Assembly: GCF_019880365.1 (NCBI RefSeq)
Contig: NZ_CP082271.1
Span: 2,914,001 to 2,978,000 of the forward strand
DNA: 64,000 nucleotides
Reading direction: 5' to 3'
DNA from: Pseudomonas sp. DNDY-54
GTDB taxonomy: Bacteria; Pseudomonadota; Gammaproteobacteria; Pseudomonadales; Pseudomonadaceae
Shown here in pieces: positions 9,190 through 18,353 of this stretch (within the stretch, counting starts at the first letter, position 1; every line of letters starts with the position of its first letter). Made by a program: the position numbers and the translations under genes. A model generated the notes under the pieces. The model was not told the DNA's origin and did not search any database. It saw nothing but the letters and a program-made list of their open reading frames with translations.

Positions 9190-9371
9190 TTATCCAGGCG
9201 CTCGTCAACGTCAAGCGTACGGGCTTCGCTTTCCAGCATCACAGGGATGCCGTCCCGCACAGGAAAGGCCATTGCGTCAGCCTTGCATATGAGTTCTGAC
9301 TTATCGTCGGTCAGCTTTAGCGGGCCCTTACAGAGGGGGCAGGCAAGAATATCGAGCAGTTTGGTGTCCAT
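9186..9371 (-). CDS. Trm112/YcaR family small zinc-ribbon protein
   Basis: 61-residue protein starting MDTKLLDILACPLC. The open frame extends further upstream, but only this start fits the family length of about 60. There is a CPLC knuckle at 11-14, a third Cys in ELICKAD, and the conserved RDGIPVML. Bacterial members sit beside lpxK and kdsB in most gammaproteobacteria. Eukaryotic Trm112 activates methyltransferases, but a bacterial partner is not established. The start lies 53 bases after the end of lpxK and the stop overlaps kdsB by 4 bases. Confidence 0.9.
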   Translation of the reverse strand: MDTKLLDILACPLCKGPLKLTDDKSELICKADAMAFPVRDGIPVMLESEARTLDVDERLDK

Positions 9372-9424
9372 GCGCAGTCCTTGTGTGCAGCCGACCGCAG
9401 CTTGCAGATCGAGCAGCTTAGGGG

Positions 9425-10420
9425 TTAGGGCAGCAAACGGTCCAGCTGGGCATCGAACCAGATCACGAACGCCGCCGATGGCTCGGCCTGGACCTGTAGA
9501 TAACACCAGCCCGGTAGCGCAAACGCCCGGCACTTGACCGCATCTTTCTCGGTCATCACCAGCGGTAGCTCGGGGCTGAAAGTAAGCTGGTCCAAGCTAT
9601 AGCGGGCGTGATCGGCGAATGGGTGCGGAATCGGCCGCCAGTGTAGCGCCTCGAGCGTAGTGAAGAAACGCTGGGGATTACCGATCCCAGCGACAGCATG
9701 GATATGCTGGCCCGTAGGAAAATGGTCAAGCGACCAAGCCTGCCCACTGACAAGTTCTATCAATCGTGTCGGCTGCAGGGCGAAAGAAAACCCTTCAGAG
9801 CTGTCGGAAAGCGCGCCATTGAACAGCACCGCATCGACCGACTCCAGCCGCTCCGCGGGCTCACGTAATGGTCCGGCCGGCAAACAGCGGCGATTGCCCA
9901 ACCCGCGTGCCGCATCGATGAGTACTAGTTCGAGATCACGCGCCAGCTGGTAGTGCTGCAATCCATCATCGGACAGGATGAGGTCCAGCGGCTCTTGTTT
10001 GAGAAGCTCGCGAACCGCGCGAGCGCGATCCGGATCGATCATTACCGGTACGCCTGTTCGCTGTGCGATCAACAGCGGCTCGTCACCCGCCTCGGCGGCC
10101 GACTGCTCCGGCCTCACCCTCCACGGATGTGAAGGGGGCTTCGCACCGTAGCCTCGACTAACAACACCGACTCTTAAACCGCGTCGATGGCAATGATCGA
10201 TCAGCCATAGAATCAGCGGGGTTTTGCCGGTTCCGCCAACAGTAATGTTACCCACCACCAGCACCGGTATGGGTGCACGATAGCTCTCAACGGCGCCCGC
10301 TAAGAATTTGTTTCTTTTTGCTGTGACCACTCGCCGGTACAGGGCTTCCAGCGGGGCGAGCAGGACCAGGGCCGGATGCCCTTCGTACCAGGCTCGCTGC
10401 AGACGGTCAGCTAAGGACAT
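9425..10420 (-). CDS. lpxK: Tetraacyldisaccharide 4'-kinase
   Basis: 331-residue inner-membrane-associated kinase that phosphorylates the lipid A disaccharide at the 4' position. The P-loop is GGTGKT at 62-67, within NITVGGTGKTPLILWL. ILSDDGLQHYQLARD carries the conserved Asp pair, and VMTEKDAVKC lies near the C-terminus. It overlaps the exbD stop by one base, so exbB-exbD-lpxK-trm112-kdsB-ptp-murB form one closely packed envelope operon. Confidence 0.96.
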   Translation of the reverse strand: MSLADRLQRAWYEGHPALVLLAPLEALYRRVVTAKRNKFLAGAVESYRAPIPVLVVGNITVGGTGKTPLILWLIDHCHRRGLRVGVVSRGYGAKPPSHPWRVRPEQSAAEAGDEPLLIAQRTGVPVMIDPDRARAVRELLKQEPLDLILSDDGLQHYQLARDLELVLIDAARGLGNRRCLPAGPLREPAERLESVDAVLFNGALSDSSEGFSFALQPTRLIELVSGQAWSLDHFPTGQHIHAVAGIGNPQRFFTTLEALHWRPIPHPFADHARYSLDQLTFSPELPLVMTEKDAVKCRAFALPGWCYLQVQAEPSAAFVIWFDAQLDRLLP

Positions 10421-10848
10421 CAGGGCTCCGGCTGGGCCTCGACGGTGGTGATACGCAACTGCGCGAAGCCGAGCTTGCCGGCTGCGTCCATAGCAGTGAT
10501 CACTGCTTGGTGCGGTGTCTTGCCGTCAGCACTGATCACCATAGGCAGGCTGGTGTCACCACCAGACTCCTTGCTGAGTGCCGCCATCAAGGTACTCAAG
10601 TCATGCTTGATTAGCGTCTTGCCGTTGAGACTGAAGCTGCCATCGACATCGATGACGACTTCGAGCCGTTTCTTCTCGGCATCGCTTGGCGGCGTCCCGC
10701 TGGCCGCCTCTGGCAGATCAACCTGCAGCTGGGTCTCGCGAGTAAACGTGGTGGTCACCACGAAGAACAGCAGCAGAATGAAAACCACATCGATCAGGGG
10801 GGCCAGGCCGATATCGACGTTCTCCCGCGCCTTGCGACGAAACTTCAC
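10420..10848 (-). CDS. exbD: ExbD/TolR family proton-channel subunit
   Basis: 142 residues: a short cytoplasmic tail, one membrane helix (about 15-35) bearing the essential Asp20 in LAPLIDVVFILLLFF, then a periplasmic domain. With ExbB it forms a proton-driven energiser for TonB-type transport. The exbB overlap is 4 bases. No TonB gene is adjacent. In P. stutzeri the exbB gene next to the comEC homologue affects natural transformation, so this pair may serve DNA uptake or envelope transport. Family assignment is firm; partner assignment is inference. Confidence 0.93.
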   Translation of the reverse strand: MKFRRKARENVDIGLAPLIDVVFILLLFFVVTTTFTRETQLQVDLPEAASGTPPSDAEKKRLEVVIDVDGSFSLNGKTLIKHDLSTLMAALSKESGGDTSLPMVISADGKTPHQAVITAMDAAGKLGFAQLRITTVEAQPEP

Positions 10849-11486
10849 GCCTTGCCCTCACCCAAATCGACATCACGGTCACCCTGTACCACCTCGACCA
10901 GCTTGATGGCTTCCTGCTCCATTCCGACTACCAGCTCTTCGACTCGACGCAGCAAAAAGCGGTGGAAGAACAACGCAGGAATGCCGACCATCAGGCCCGC
11001 GGCAGTGGTAATGAGCGCTTTCGAAATACCCGAGGCAAGTAACGGGGCGTTAGCCATACCAGCGCCCATGAATGCGCTGAAGATTTCAATCATCCCGAGC
11101 ACGGTGCCGAGAAGGCCGAGTAACGGCGCAATGCCGGCGATGGTGCCCAGCGCATTGAGGTAGCGCTCGAGATCATGAACGACCCGTGCCGCCGCTTCCT
11201 CGATGCACTCCTTCATGATCTCCCGCCCATGCTTGGAGTTGGCTAGACCGGCAGCCAAAATCTCACCCAGCGGTGAATCAGCACGCAGCTCTTTGAGCTT
11301 CTGGTTACTGAGTTTCTTATCCTTGATCCATTTCCACACCTGACCAAGCAAGTGCGACGGGGTTACTCGGCTCGGCCGAAGGGTCCACAGCCTTTCAGCG
11401 ATGATGCCGGCGGCAGCGATGGAACACAGAATGATTGGCAGCATTATCCAGCCGCCTGCTTTAACCAGCTCCCACACGAGATACAT
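10845..11486 (-). CDS. exbB: ExbB/TolQ/MotA family proton-channel subunit
   Basis: 213-residue inner-membrane protein with three predicted helices: about 12-30, and the long pair around 110-140 and 155-180 that contains GIAPLLGLLGTVLGMIEIF and ALITTAAGLMVGIPAL. It pairs with ExbD as stator of a proton channel. A GAGGGGG run lies immediately before the ATG; the unusually short spacing leaves a slight doubt about the start. It sits 62 bases after comEC. In P. stutzeri an exbB at this place was reported to be needed for full natural transformation (from memory). Confidence 0.92.
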   Translation of the reverse strand: MYLVWELVKAGGWIMLPIILCSIAAAGIIAERLWTLRPSRVTPSHLLGQVWKWIKDKKLSNQKLKELRADSPLGEILAAGLANSKHGREIMKECIEEAAARVVHDLERYLNALGTIAGIAPLLGLLGTVLGMIEIFSAFMGAGMANAPLLASGISKALITTAAGLMVGIPALFFHRFLLRRVEELVVGMEQEAIKLVEVVQGDRDVDLGEGKA

Positions 11487-11548
11487 CCCCCTCGAAAAAG
11501 TGGCGCCACTCTAGCATAGGGCCAACAGGCCGCCGACGGCCGCTGTTC

Positions 11549-13774
11549 TCATTTTTCCTGCCAGAACCGCTGTTGAGCGCGCGATCCGCGAACGGGTTCG
11601 AAACGTCCGAGACGGATGTGCAGCGCCCCCTGCTCGGCCGTGTCATAGACGCGAGCGCCGAAAGCGTTCAGGCGTCGGACGACATCCGGATGCGGATGCC
11701 CAAACGCATTGTGCAAGCTGCGCGAAACGAGCGCGCCCTCCGCGCTCACCGCCTCGATGAACTCGGTTGACGACGAGCTGCGACTGCCATGGTGAGGGAC
11801 CAATAACCAGCGGGCATCAAGGGGCATATTCTCTGTTAGCAGCGCCTGCTCAGCCGGCACATCGATATCCCCAGTGAGCAACAGACGTTCGCCATTGGCT
11901 TCGACCATGAGTACACATGAGGACTGGTTGCCCTCTCCTGCCTCCGACCATCGCCAAAGCCTGAAGCTAACCGAGTCCCACTCCCACTGCTCTCCAGAGC
12001 GGCACGTTTCGGCGTTCAACGCCGCGGGTAGCCTTCCCGGTTCGCCGCTCAGCACCTGCCCGACCGGCATAAGCCGCTGGATCGCCTGAGCGCCGCCGGC
12101 GTGGTCGCTATCGGCATGGCTCAAAACCAGTAGATCGAGCTCGGCCACACCCAATGTTCGCAACGATGGAAATACAACCCGCTCGCCGATATCGAAGTCG
12201 CCATAACGGGGCCCCGCGTCGTAGAGCAATGCATGGGTACCTGTGCGCACCAGCACTGCCAATCCCTGCCCGACATCGAACACCCATAAATCCGCCTCGC
12301 CGGTTGAAGGCTTGTCGGCAGGCGGAAACAGCAAGGGGGCAAGAAGCACCACGCCCAACGCCCGAAACGGAACACCCGCTGGCAGTAGCGTGACCAGCAT
12401 CCCGATGAAAACCAGCAACCATCCCCACAGTGGCAAGGAGACCGGAAGCCAGGCCGATTGCCAGCCAGCCAGCCAATGCAACCCATCGAATAGCACCGAC
12501 AGCGTCCCACCTGCTAGCCACAGTAGCGACTCGCCTGCCACCGGCAACCATAATAGCGAGGTCCCCGCCAGCGAGAGCGGCACGACCAGCACGCTGACCA
12601 ATGGCACTGCAACCAGGTTGGCGATCGGCCCACTGAGACTCACGGGCAGCCCCAACGCAATCAAGACCGGCAACAGACCGAGGGCCATGCTCCACTGCGC
12701 ACGGCCTAGCACCTCCCACCACGAGCTCGCGCCAAGACGTCCTCGAAAGATCAGCGCCAGCAACGCAACTGCACTGAATGACAACCAGAACCCTGACTGC
12801 AGACCCACCAGCGGATCGATCAACAGCACGCCATCAAGCGCAATCAGCAAGGGTAGCCAGACGCCAAGGTGTCGATACCGCAAGCGCCACAGAAGCACCA
12901 GCGCGACCATGACCAACGCTCGCTGGACTGGTACGTCGAAGCCCGCCAGCCAGCCGTACGCAAGCGCGCCGGACAGCGCCAAGCCGCAAGCGCAGGGCAA
13001 CCAGGGAACGCGTCGGGGCCAAGGGCCCCAGCGAGCCATCAATGCGACCATACCGTAGAGCAGGCCGGCCAGCATGCCGACATGCTGGCCGGAAATCACC
13101 ATGAGATGTACCGTGCCGGTGTCCTGAAGGACCCGCCAATCGGTCGCGGACAGGCCGCTGTCATCTCCTACTACTAACGCGGCGATTGCGCCTGAGCGGC
13201 CATGTGCGTCAACGGACAACAAACGGTGGCGCAGCTGATCGCGCCACGCCTCGCCCCCGTCTGGAGTCGATAGCCTCGAGCCAGCCTTGATCGTGCCGCT
13301 CGCGCCAATGCGCCGAGCCAGGAGCCACGCCTCATAATCGAACGCGTGTGGATTGACCAGACCGCGGGGTTTTTTCAGCTTGGCGGCGAGCCGCCATCGC
13401 TCTCCCGACCGAACTTCCGGCCCTCCGTACCACGCCAGGCGAAGGCGTGACGGCAAGCCCTCATGTCGGGACGATACGTCGACAATCTCGAAGCGCACCA
13501 CACCGCCACGAACGTCAGGCAAACCAGTTACTTGGCCCTCGAGCCAGAATGTACGCCCGTCAAGTTCCGTAGGGAGACGATCATCCACCGCCCAGTGAGC
13601 GTGTAAACAAGCCCAGCCAAGGCCGCAAAGAAAACAACCGATCGCTCGCCAGCGGAACGGCAACAAGGCCAAGCCCGCGACAAGCATCGCGAGGATCATC
13701 GACACAGGCGGAAGTTGCGGCAAGAAGCGCAGCAGTAAGAGGCCTGCCGCCAGCGCCAGCATCGCTGTTCGCAT
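11549..13774 (-). CDS. comEC: ComEC/Rec2 DNA-uptake channel (P. stutzeri ComA)
   Basis: 741-residue polytopic inner-membrane protein thought to carry transforming single-stranded DNA into the cytoplasm. It has an N-terminal DUF4131/OB-like periplasmic part, a central competence domain of many helices including VMISGQHVGMLAGLLYG, and a C-terminal metallo-beta-lactamase-like domain with LSHADSDHAGG and LLVPHHGSRSS. The start MRTAMLALA is preferred over the open frame 30 codons upstream because AGGAGA lies seven bases before it. The homologue in P. stutzeri is called ComA and is required for natural transformation. Confidence 0.94.
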   Translation of the reverse strand: MRTAMLALAAGLLLLRFLPQLPPVSMILAMLVAGLALLPFRWRAIGCFLCGLGWACLHAHWAVDDRLPTELDGRTFWLEGQVTGLPDVRGGVVRFEIVDVSSRHEGLPSRLRLAWYGGPEVRSGERWRLAAKLKKPRGLVNPHAFDYEAWLLARRIGASGTIKAGSRLSTPDGGEAWRDQLRHRLLSVDAHGRSGAIAALVVGDDSGLSATDWRVLQDTGTVHLMVISGQHVGMLAGLLYGMVALMARWGPWPRRVPWLPCACGLALSGALAYGWLAGFDVPVQRALVMVALVLLWRLRYRHLGVWLPLLIALDGVLLIDPLVGLQSGFWLSFSAVALLALIFRGRLGASSWWEVLGRAQWSMALGLLPVLIALGLPVSLSGPIANLVAVPLVSVLVVPLSLAGTSLLWLPVAGESLLWLAGGTLSVLFDGLHWLAGWQSAWLPVSLPLWGWLLVFIGMLVTLLPAGVPFRALGVVLLAPLLFPPADKPSTGEADLWVFDVGQGLAVLVRTGTHALLYDAGPRYGDFDIGERVVFPSLRTLGVAELDLLVLSHADSDHAGGAQAIQRLMPVGQVLSGEPGRLPAALNAETCRSGEQWEWDSVSFRLWRWSEAGEGNQSSCVLMVEANGERLLLTGDIDVPAEQALLTENMPLDARWLLVPHHGSRSSSSTEFIEAVSAEGALVSRSLHNAFGHPHPDVVRRLNAFGARVYDTAEQGALHIRLGRFEPVRGSRAQQRFWQEK

Positions 13775-13952
13775 TAGGGTCTCCTGGATTCCATTCCAGC
13801 GAAGGCACGACGGAAAACCGGGTGCCAAGGGATTGTGAAGCAGCGACGTCCTGTCGGGTCTCACAGTGTAGAACTTATGTCACAAACTCCTCCCAGCGCC
13901 GGGTCTCGTTTCAGGCATAATCGGCCGCGCTTCAGCCCGCCAGAGAATCTTC

Positions 13953-14468
13953 ATGCCGCGTCGTTTTTTCAAACGCTACATGCCGCACCCTGACCGTATA
14001 AAGACGCACAAGTCTTTGCGCTTTCTCGGCACGCTGATTCACGACCCCAACCTCTTACATCTCAATCGGCATTCAGTTTCCAGAGCGATGGCCATTGGCC
14101 TGTTCTGGGCGATGATTCCGATGCCCATGCAGATGCTAGCCGCAGCACTGTGTGCGATTCCTGCGCGGGCCAATCTGCCGATTGCGGTTGGCTTGGTGTG
14201 GTTGACCAACCCACTGACGATGCCACCCGTGTTCTATTGCAACTACAAAGTCGGGGCCTGGCTGATGGACAGCCCCGTTTCGCCAATGCCGATGGAGCTC
14301 AGCCTTGCCTGGGTGCGCCAGATGCTTAACAGCCACTGGCAGCCGCTGTTTCTCGGTTCGTTCGTTGTGGGTGTCGTCGTCGCGGTGCTGGGGTATGTCG
14401 CCACCCAGAGCTACTGGCGCTGGTGGGTTAGCCGCAGTTGGCGCAAGCGGCGGCTCGACCGCCGCTAG
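13953..14468 (+). CDS. DUF2062 membrane protein
   Basis: 171-residue protein of the DUF2062 family. A basic N-terminus (PRRFFKRYMPHPDRIK) is followed by hydrophobic segments at about 50-70, 76-94 and 130-150. The conserved centre SRAMAIGLFWAMIPMPMQM and NPLTMPPVFY is characteristic of the family. The biochemical role is unknown. It is divergent from comEC and converges with lolE, the stops being 8 bases apart. Confidence 0.85.
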   Translation: MPRRFFKRYMPHPDRIKTHKSLRFLGTLIHDPNLLHLNRHSVSRAMAIGLFWAMIPMPMQMLAAALCAIPARANLPIAVGLVWLTNPLTMPPVFYCNYKVGAWLMDSPVSPMPMELSLAWVRQMLNSHWQPLFLGSFVVGVVVAVLGYVATQSYWRWWVSRSWRKRRLDRR

Positions 14469-14476
14469 GCCTCGCT

Positions 14477-15727
14477 CTATTCGTAGCGAAGCGCCTCGGC
14501 CGGCTGAGTCTGTGCGGCGCGCCAAGCTGGATAGACCGTTGCGAGAAAGCTCAGCGTCAGTGCCGCCAGAACCACCAGCAGGACATCCTCGAGCCGAAGT
14601 TCGGATGGCAACGTGCTGATGAAATAGACATCCGAGCTGAAGATGTGTTGACCCGACACCTTTTCCAGCCAGGCGACCAGCGCGCTTACGTTCAGAGCCC
14701 CAAGTACGCCCAGCGCCGTGCCTATCAGTGTGCCGGTCAGACCGATAATGCTGCCCTGAACCATGAAAATAGCCATGATCTCCCGAGGCGTCGCCCCAAG
14801 GGTCCGCAGAATCGCGATGTCGGCGCGCTTGTCTGCTACCACCATGATCAAGGTAGCAATGATGTTGAACGCGGCCACGGCCACGATCAGCATGAGGAGA
14901 AGCCCGATCATGGTTTTTTCCATCTTCATCGCGCTAAACAGACTGCCCTGGGTAAGGGACCAATCCTCCCCGCGGTAACCCTCGCCGAGGCTACCCACGA
15001 GCTCGGCTGCCACCTCAGGTGCCCGATACAGGTCAGCCAACCTGACTCTCACGCCTTCGACCTGGTGCGGCTCCCAGCGCAGCATGCGGGCCGCGTCGGC
15101 CCGGTGGATCATTGCCAGACTGCCGTCCAGCTCGGCCCCTACCTTGAACACCCCGACGACATTCAGGCGTTGCAGCTGCGGGGTGACGCCGCCCGGCGCA
15201 TCACTGAGTTCAGGTACGATCAACGTGAGCTTGTCGCCCAGCTTGAGACCGAACCGGCGCGCAGTCATCAACCCGAGAATCACGCCGGACTCGCCCGGCT
15301 TGAGGTCATCGAGCGTGCCGGCAATCATCTTCTCGCCGAGGATCGACACCTGCCCTTCCGCTTGCGGGTCAATGCCCTTGACCTCAATCGGCTGCATCGA
15401 TCCCTTGAACGACAGCATACCCTCGAGTTGTGTAATCGGCGCAGTACCGAGCACCCCCGGGTGTGCCCGCAGCTGCTCGGCCAGTAACTGCCAATTCTCC
15501 ACAGGCTGCCCGTTGCCGGCGATTACCGCGTGCGGAACCATGCCGAGAATGCGATTGCTCATCTCGCGCTGGAACCCATTCATGACGGACAGCACCATGA
15601 TCATCGCCAATACGCCCAGCGACAGACCGATCATTGAGGTCAGGGAAATGAAGGAAATGAAGTGATTACGACGCTTGGCTCGCGTGTAGCGGCTGCCAAT
15701 GAAAATACTGAGCGGCCTGAACATCAA
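14477..15727 (-). CDS. lolE: Lipoprotein-releasing ABC permease (LolC/LolE type), distal copy
   Basis: 416-residue permease of the complex that extracts lipoproteins from the inner membrane and hands them to LolA. One N-terminal helix (about 22-45, ISLTSMIGLSLGVLAMIMVLS) is followed by a periplasmic domain and three C-terminal helices with LLLMLIVAVAAFNIIATLIMVV. It ends PAEALRYE. It overlaps lolD by 4 bases. The lolE symbol is by position; the protein closely resembles the other permease and combines LolC-like and LolE-like features (see findings). Confidence 0.9.
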   Translation of the reverse strand: MMFRPLSIFIGSRYTRAKRRNHFISFISLTSMIGLSLGVLAMIMVLSVMNGFQREMSNRILGMVPHAVIAGNGQPVENWQLLAEQLRAHPGVLGTAPITQLEGMLSFKGSMQPIEVKGIDPQAEGQVSILGEKMIAGTLDDLKPGESGVILGLMTARRFGLKLGDKLTLIVPELSDAPGGVTPQLQRLNVVGVFKVGAELDGSLAMIHRADAARMLRWEPHQVEGVRVRLADLYRAPEVAAELVGSLGEGYRGEDWSLTQGSLFSAMKMEKTMIGLLLMLIVAVAAFNIIATLIMVVADKRADIAILRTLGATPREIMAIFMVQGSIIGLTGTLIGTALGVLGALNVSALVAWLEKVSGQHIFSSDVYFISTLPSELRLEDVLLVVLAALTLSFLATVYPAWRAAQTQPAEALRYE

Positions 15728-16437
15728 CCAGTCACCAGCTGACCGTCTTCCAGACGCAGTATGTGGTCCATCTGTCCGGCCAGTTGCGGATCATGGGTCA
15801 CCACGAGAAAGGCCGTGCGCAACGAGCTGCTCAGCTCCAGCATCAGGTCCTGGATCCCCTGGGCGGTATGGTGGTCGAGGTTGCCGGTAGGTTCGTCAAG
15901 CAAAACAAGCGCTGGGCGGTTGGCCAGCGCGCGCGCGATCGCCACGCGCTGTCGCTCGCCGCCCGACAGCTCGGAGGGCTTATGTGCCAACCGGTGACCG
16001 AGTCCCACCCGCTGTAAAAGCTCGGAAGCTCGGGCACGCGCCTCAGGAATCGGCGTCTTGGCGATCAGCAGGGGCATGCAAACGTTCTCCAACGCCGTGA
16101 ACTCAGGCAGCAAATGGTGAAATTGATAGACGAATCCCAGCGCGCGGTTACGCAAAAGGCCGCGGTCTTTCTCGCTGAGCGCCGAGAGTTCTTCCCCCGC
16201 CAGCCAGACGCTGCCTTCACTGGGCGTATCGAGACCACCAAGCAGGTTCAGCAGTGTGCTCTTGCCAGATCCGGAGCTACCCACGATGGCAACCCGCTGG
16301 CCTGGGAACAATTCCAATTGCAATCCCGAGAGCACACTGACCGACTCCGGACCCTGTTCGTAGCGCTTGCCCAGATTCCGGCAACTGAGTACCGCGCCAT
16401 CTTTCGGAGACTTTTCATTCATAGCCAGCTCACTCAT
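15724..16437 (-). CDS. lolD: Lipoprotein-releasing ABC ATPase LolD
   Basis: 237-residue ABC ATPase driving lipoprotein release. Walker A is GSSGSGKST, the ABC signature LSGGERQR and Walker B ALVLLDEPTGNLD, with the switch His in VVTHDP. The chosen ATG overlaps the lolC stop by 8 bases (ATATGAGTGAG), and a second ATG five codons later is possible. The Q-loop region YQFHHLLPEF matches LolD rather than MacB-type ATPases. It sits between its two permease genes. Confidence 0.95.
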   Translation of the reverse strand: MSELAMNEKSPKDGAVLSCRNLGKRYEQGPESVSVLSGLQLELFPGQRVAIVGSSGSGKSTLLNLLGGLDTPSEGSVWLAGEELSALSEKDRGLLRNRALGFVYQFHHLLPEFTALENVCMPLLIAKTPIPEARARASELLQRVGLGHRLAHKPSELSGGERQRVAIARALANRPALVLLDEPTGNLDHHTAQGIQDLMLELSSSLRTAFLVVTHDPQLAGQMDHILRLEDGQLVTG

Positions 16438-17677
16438 ATCGTAACGCCTCGGCCGGTTGGGTACGGGCCGCACGCCATGCCGGGTACAAGGTGGCAAAAA
16501 AACTCAGAACGAGCGCCGCAACACAGACTTGGACTACATCCGCCGTCATCAGCCGGGACGGCAAGTAGTCAATGAAATACACGTCTGCGTTGAGAAACTT
16601 GTGTCCAATCAATCCCTCGAGCGCGGCGATCCAGCTGCTGACATTAAGCGCGGCGAATATGCCCAGTAACGCTCCGGCCAACGTACCGACGACGCCGATC
16701 ACCGTGCCTTGGACCATGAAGATCGCCATGATCTGCCGAGGCGTCGCGCCGAGCGTGCGCAGGATTGCGATATCGCCGCGTTTGTCGGTGACGACCATGA
16801 CCAGCGTGGAGATGATGTTGAAGGCTGCGACCGCGACAATCAGCAACAGCAGCAGGCCGATCATCGCTTTCTCCATGCGGATCGCCTGGTAGAGGTTACC
16901 GTGAGAGCGCGTCCAGTCCCTGGAATAGAAATCGTCCCCTAAGCCACCAGCCAGCTCCCAGGCGATACGCGGCGCCTGGAACAGATCCTCGAAACGCAGG
17001 CGCAGCCCCTGCACCTGGTTGGGTTTCCAACGATGCAAGCGCGCCATGTCGGCGATGTTGGCCATCGCAACATAGCCGTCGATCTCACCTGCACCAACGT
17101 GAAATATGCCGCGCACCGTGAAGCGCTTCATACGCGGAAAAACACCCGCAGGGGTGACCGTTACCTCTGGGGCAACAAAGGTAATCTTGTCGCCGATCAC
17201 AACGCCAAGTTTTTCGGCGGCTTTGTCGCCGATCACGATACCGAACTCGCCGGGCGATAGATCGTCCAGCGAACCCTCACGGAAGAACTGGCCGATAATC
17301 GATACATCCGGCTCGACTGTTGGGTCCACCGCGTTGATGAGCGTCTTGGTAACCTGACCACGATGGGTCAGCAAACCTTGCATCTGGATGAACGGCGCTA
17401 CGGCTGACACCTCGGAGTGCTGCGTCAATCGTTGACCCAACGATCGCCAGTCATCTATCGGCACCGGGCTTTCGATGGTCGCATGCGGAACCATGCCCAG
17501 CACGCGGGTGCGCATTTCATAGTCGAAACCATTCATGACCGACAGAACGACGATCATGACCAGCACACCCAGTGCGAGCCCTATCATCGAGGTGAAAGAA
17601 ATGAAGGAAACGAAGAGACTACGACGTCTGGCGCGCGTGTAGCGCGCCCCGATATACACGGACAGCGGTCTGAACAT
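16430..17677 (-). CDS. lolC: Lipoprotein-releasing ABC permease (LolC/LolE type), proximal copy
   Basis: 415-residue permease, same architecture as the distal copy: an N-terminal helix (FVSFISFTSMIGLALGVLVMI), a periplasmic domain of about 220 residues, and three C-terminal helices including LLLLLIVAVAAFNIISTLVM. The start MFRPLSVYIGARY is chosen because the 36 codons open upstream do not resemble the family. First gene of lolCDE, divergent from the PilZ gene. Its end PAEALRYE is LolC-like while IGHKFLNADVYFIDYLP is LolE-like. Confidence 0.92.
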   Translation of the reverse strand: MFRPLSVYIGARYTRARRRSLFVSFISFTSMIGLALGVLVMIVVLSVMNGFDYEMRTRVLGMVPHATIESPVPIDDWRSLGQRLTQHSEVSAVAPFIQMQGLLTHRGQVTKTLINAVDPTVEPDVSIIGQFFREGSLDDLSPGEFGIVIGDKAAEKLGVVIGDKITFVAPEVTVTPAGVFPRMKRFTVRGIFHVGAGEIDGYVAMANIADMARLHRWKPNQVQGLRLRFEDLFQAPRIAWELAGGLGDDFYSRDWTRSHGNLYQAIRMEKAMIGLLLLLIVAVAAFNIISTLVMVVTDKRGDIAILRTLGATPRQIMAIFMVQGTVIGVVGTLAGALLGIFAALNVSSWIAALEGLIGHKFLNADVYFIDYLPSRLMTADVVQVCVAALVLSFFATLYPAWRAARTQPAEALRYE

Positions 17678-17777
17678 AAATCGATGGGTTCGCTTTCGCT
17701 GGCGGAAAATTACAAGCTGAATGACGTTGCCTAGCGGCCTGATACACTCAAAACACCACTGCAGCTCATGGATCGAC

Positions 17778-18350
17778 ATGCCCACTCAAGACACCGAAGA
17801 TCGCCGCGAATACTATCGTATCGACGACATGATCGCACTGGAAATACTGCCGCCGGAACACGCCGAAACAGTCTCCGGTAAAGGTTCGATGCAACTGTTC
17901 GAACTGCTTGGGGAGCTGCACCAACTCGATTTCGAGGCACAACATCTCCTCCGCCAGATCGCCGAGAGCAACCGCACCCTGGCCAACTACCTCAAGGTTC
18001 AGAACAAGCGCATCGACCTGATTGGCCAGGTGCTCGCACAAGATCTACTGGAGCATCTCGGACCGACCCGCGAGGTGGTTCTCTCAGAGGGTGGGATTAG
18101 CTTCATCAATGATCAGCCGCTCGACGAAGGCTCTGAGTGGACCCTGAAGCTGGTACTGATGCCCCAAGGGTTGGGCATGTTATTGATGGCGCGAATCGCA
18201 ACCTGTCAAAACCTTGAAGATGGTCGATTTGCAATTGGCACGTCATTCGAAGCGTTGACTGATGCACAACGACAACTACTCGCACGACATATCCTGCAGA
18301 AACAGGCGACGGAACGACGCCTGGCTCGAGAAAGCCTGCAAGGAATCTGA
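17778..18350 (+). CDS. PilZ domain protein
   Basis: 190-residue soluble protein. It opens with EDRREYYRIDDMIALEI, matching the PilZ RxxxR c-di-GMP-binding start, and has a helical segment at about 45-90 before the beta-rich C-terminal part. The canonical D/NxSxxG motif of the second strand is less clear (VLSEGGISF near 101-109 is the closest), so c-di-GMP binding is likely but unproven. The start MPTQDTEDRR was chosen over an upstream open frame lacking similarity. Divergent from lolC; four bases before the next gene. Confidence 0.82.
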   Translation: MPTQDTEDRREYYRIDDMIALEILPPEHAETVSGKGSMQLFELLGELHQLDFEAQHLLRQIAESNRTLANYLKVQNKRIDLIGQVLAQDLLEHLGPTREVVLSEGGISFINDQPLDEGSEWTLKLVLMPQGLGMLLMARIATCQNLEDGRFAIGTSFEALTDAQRQLLARHILQKQATERRLARESLQGI

Positions 18351-18353
18351 CAT

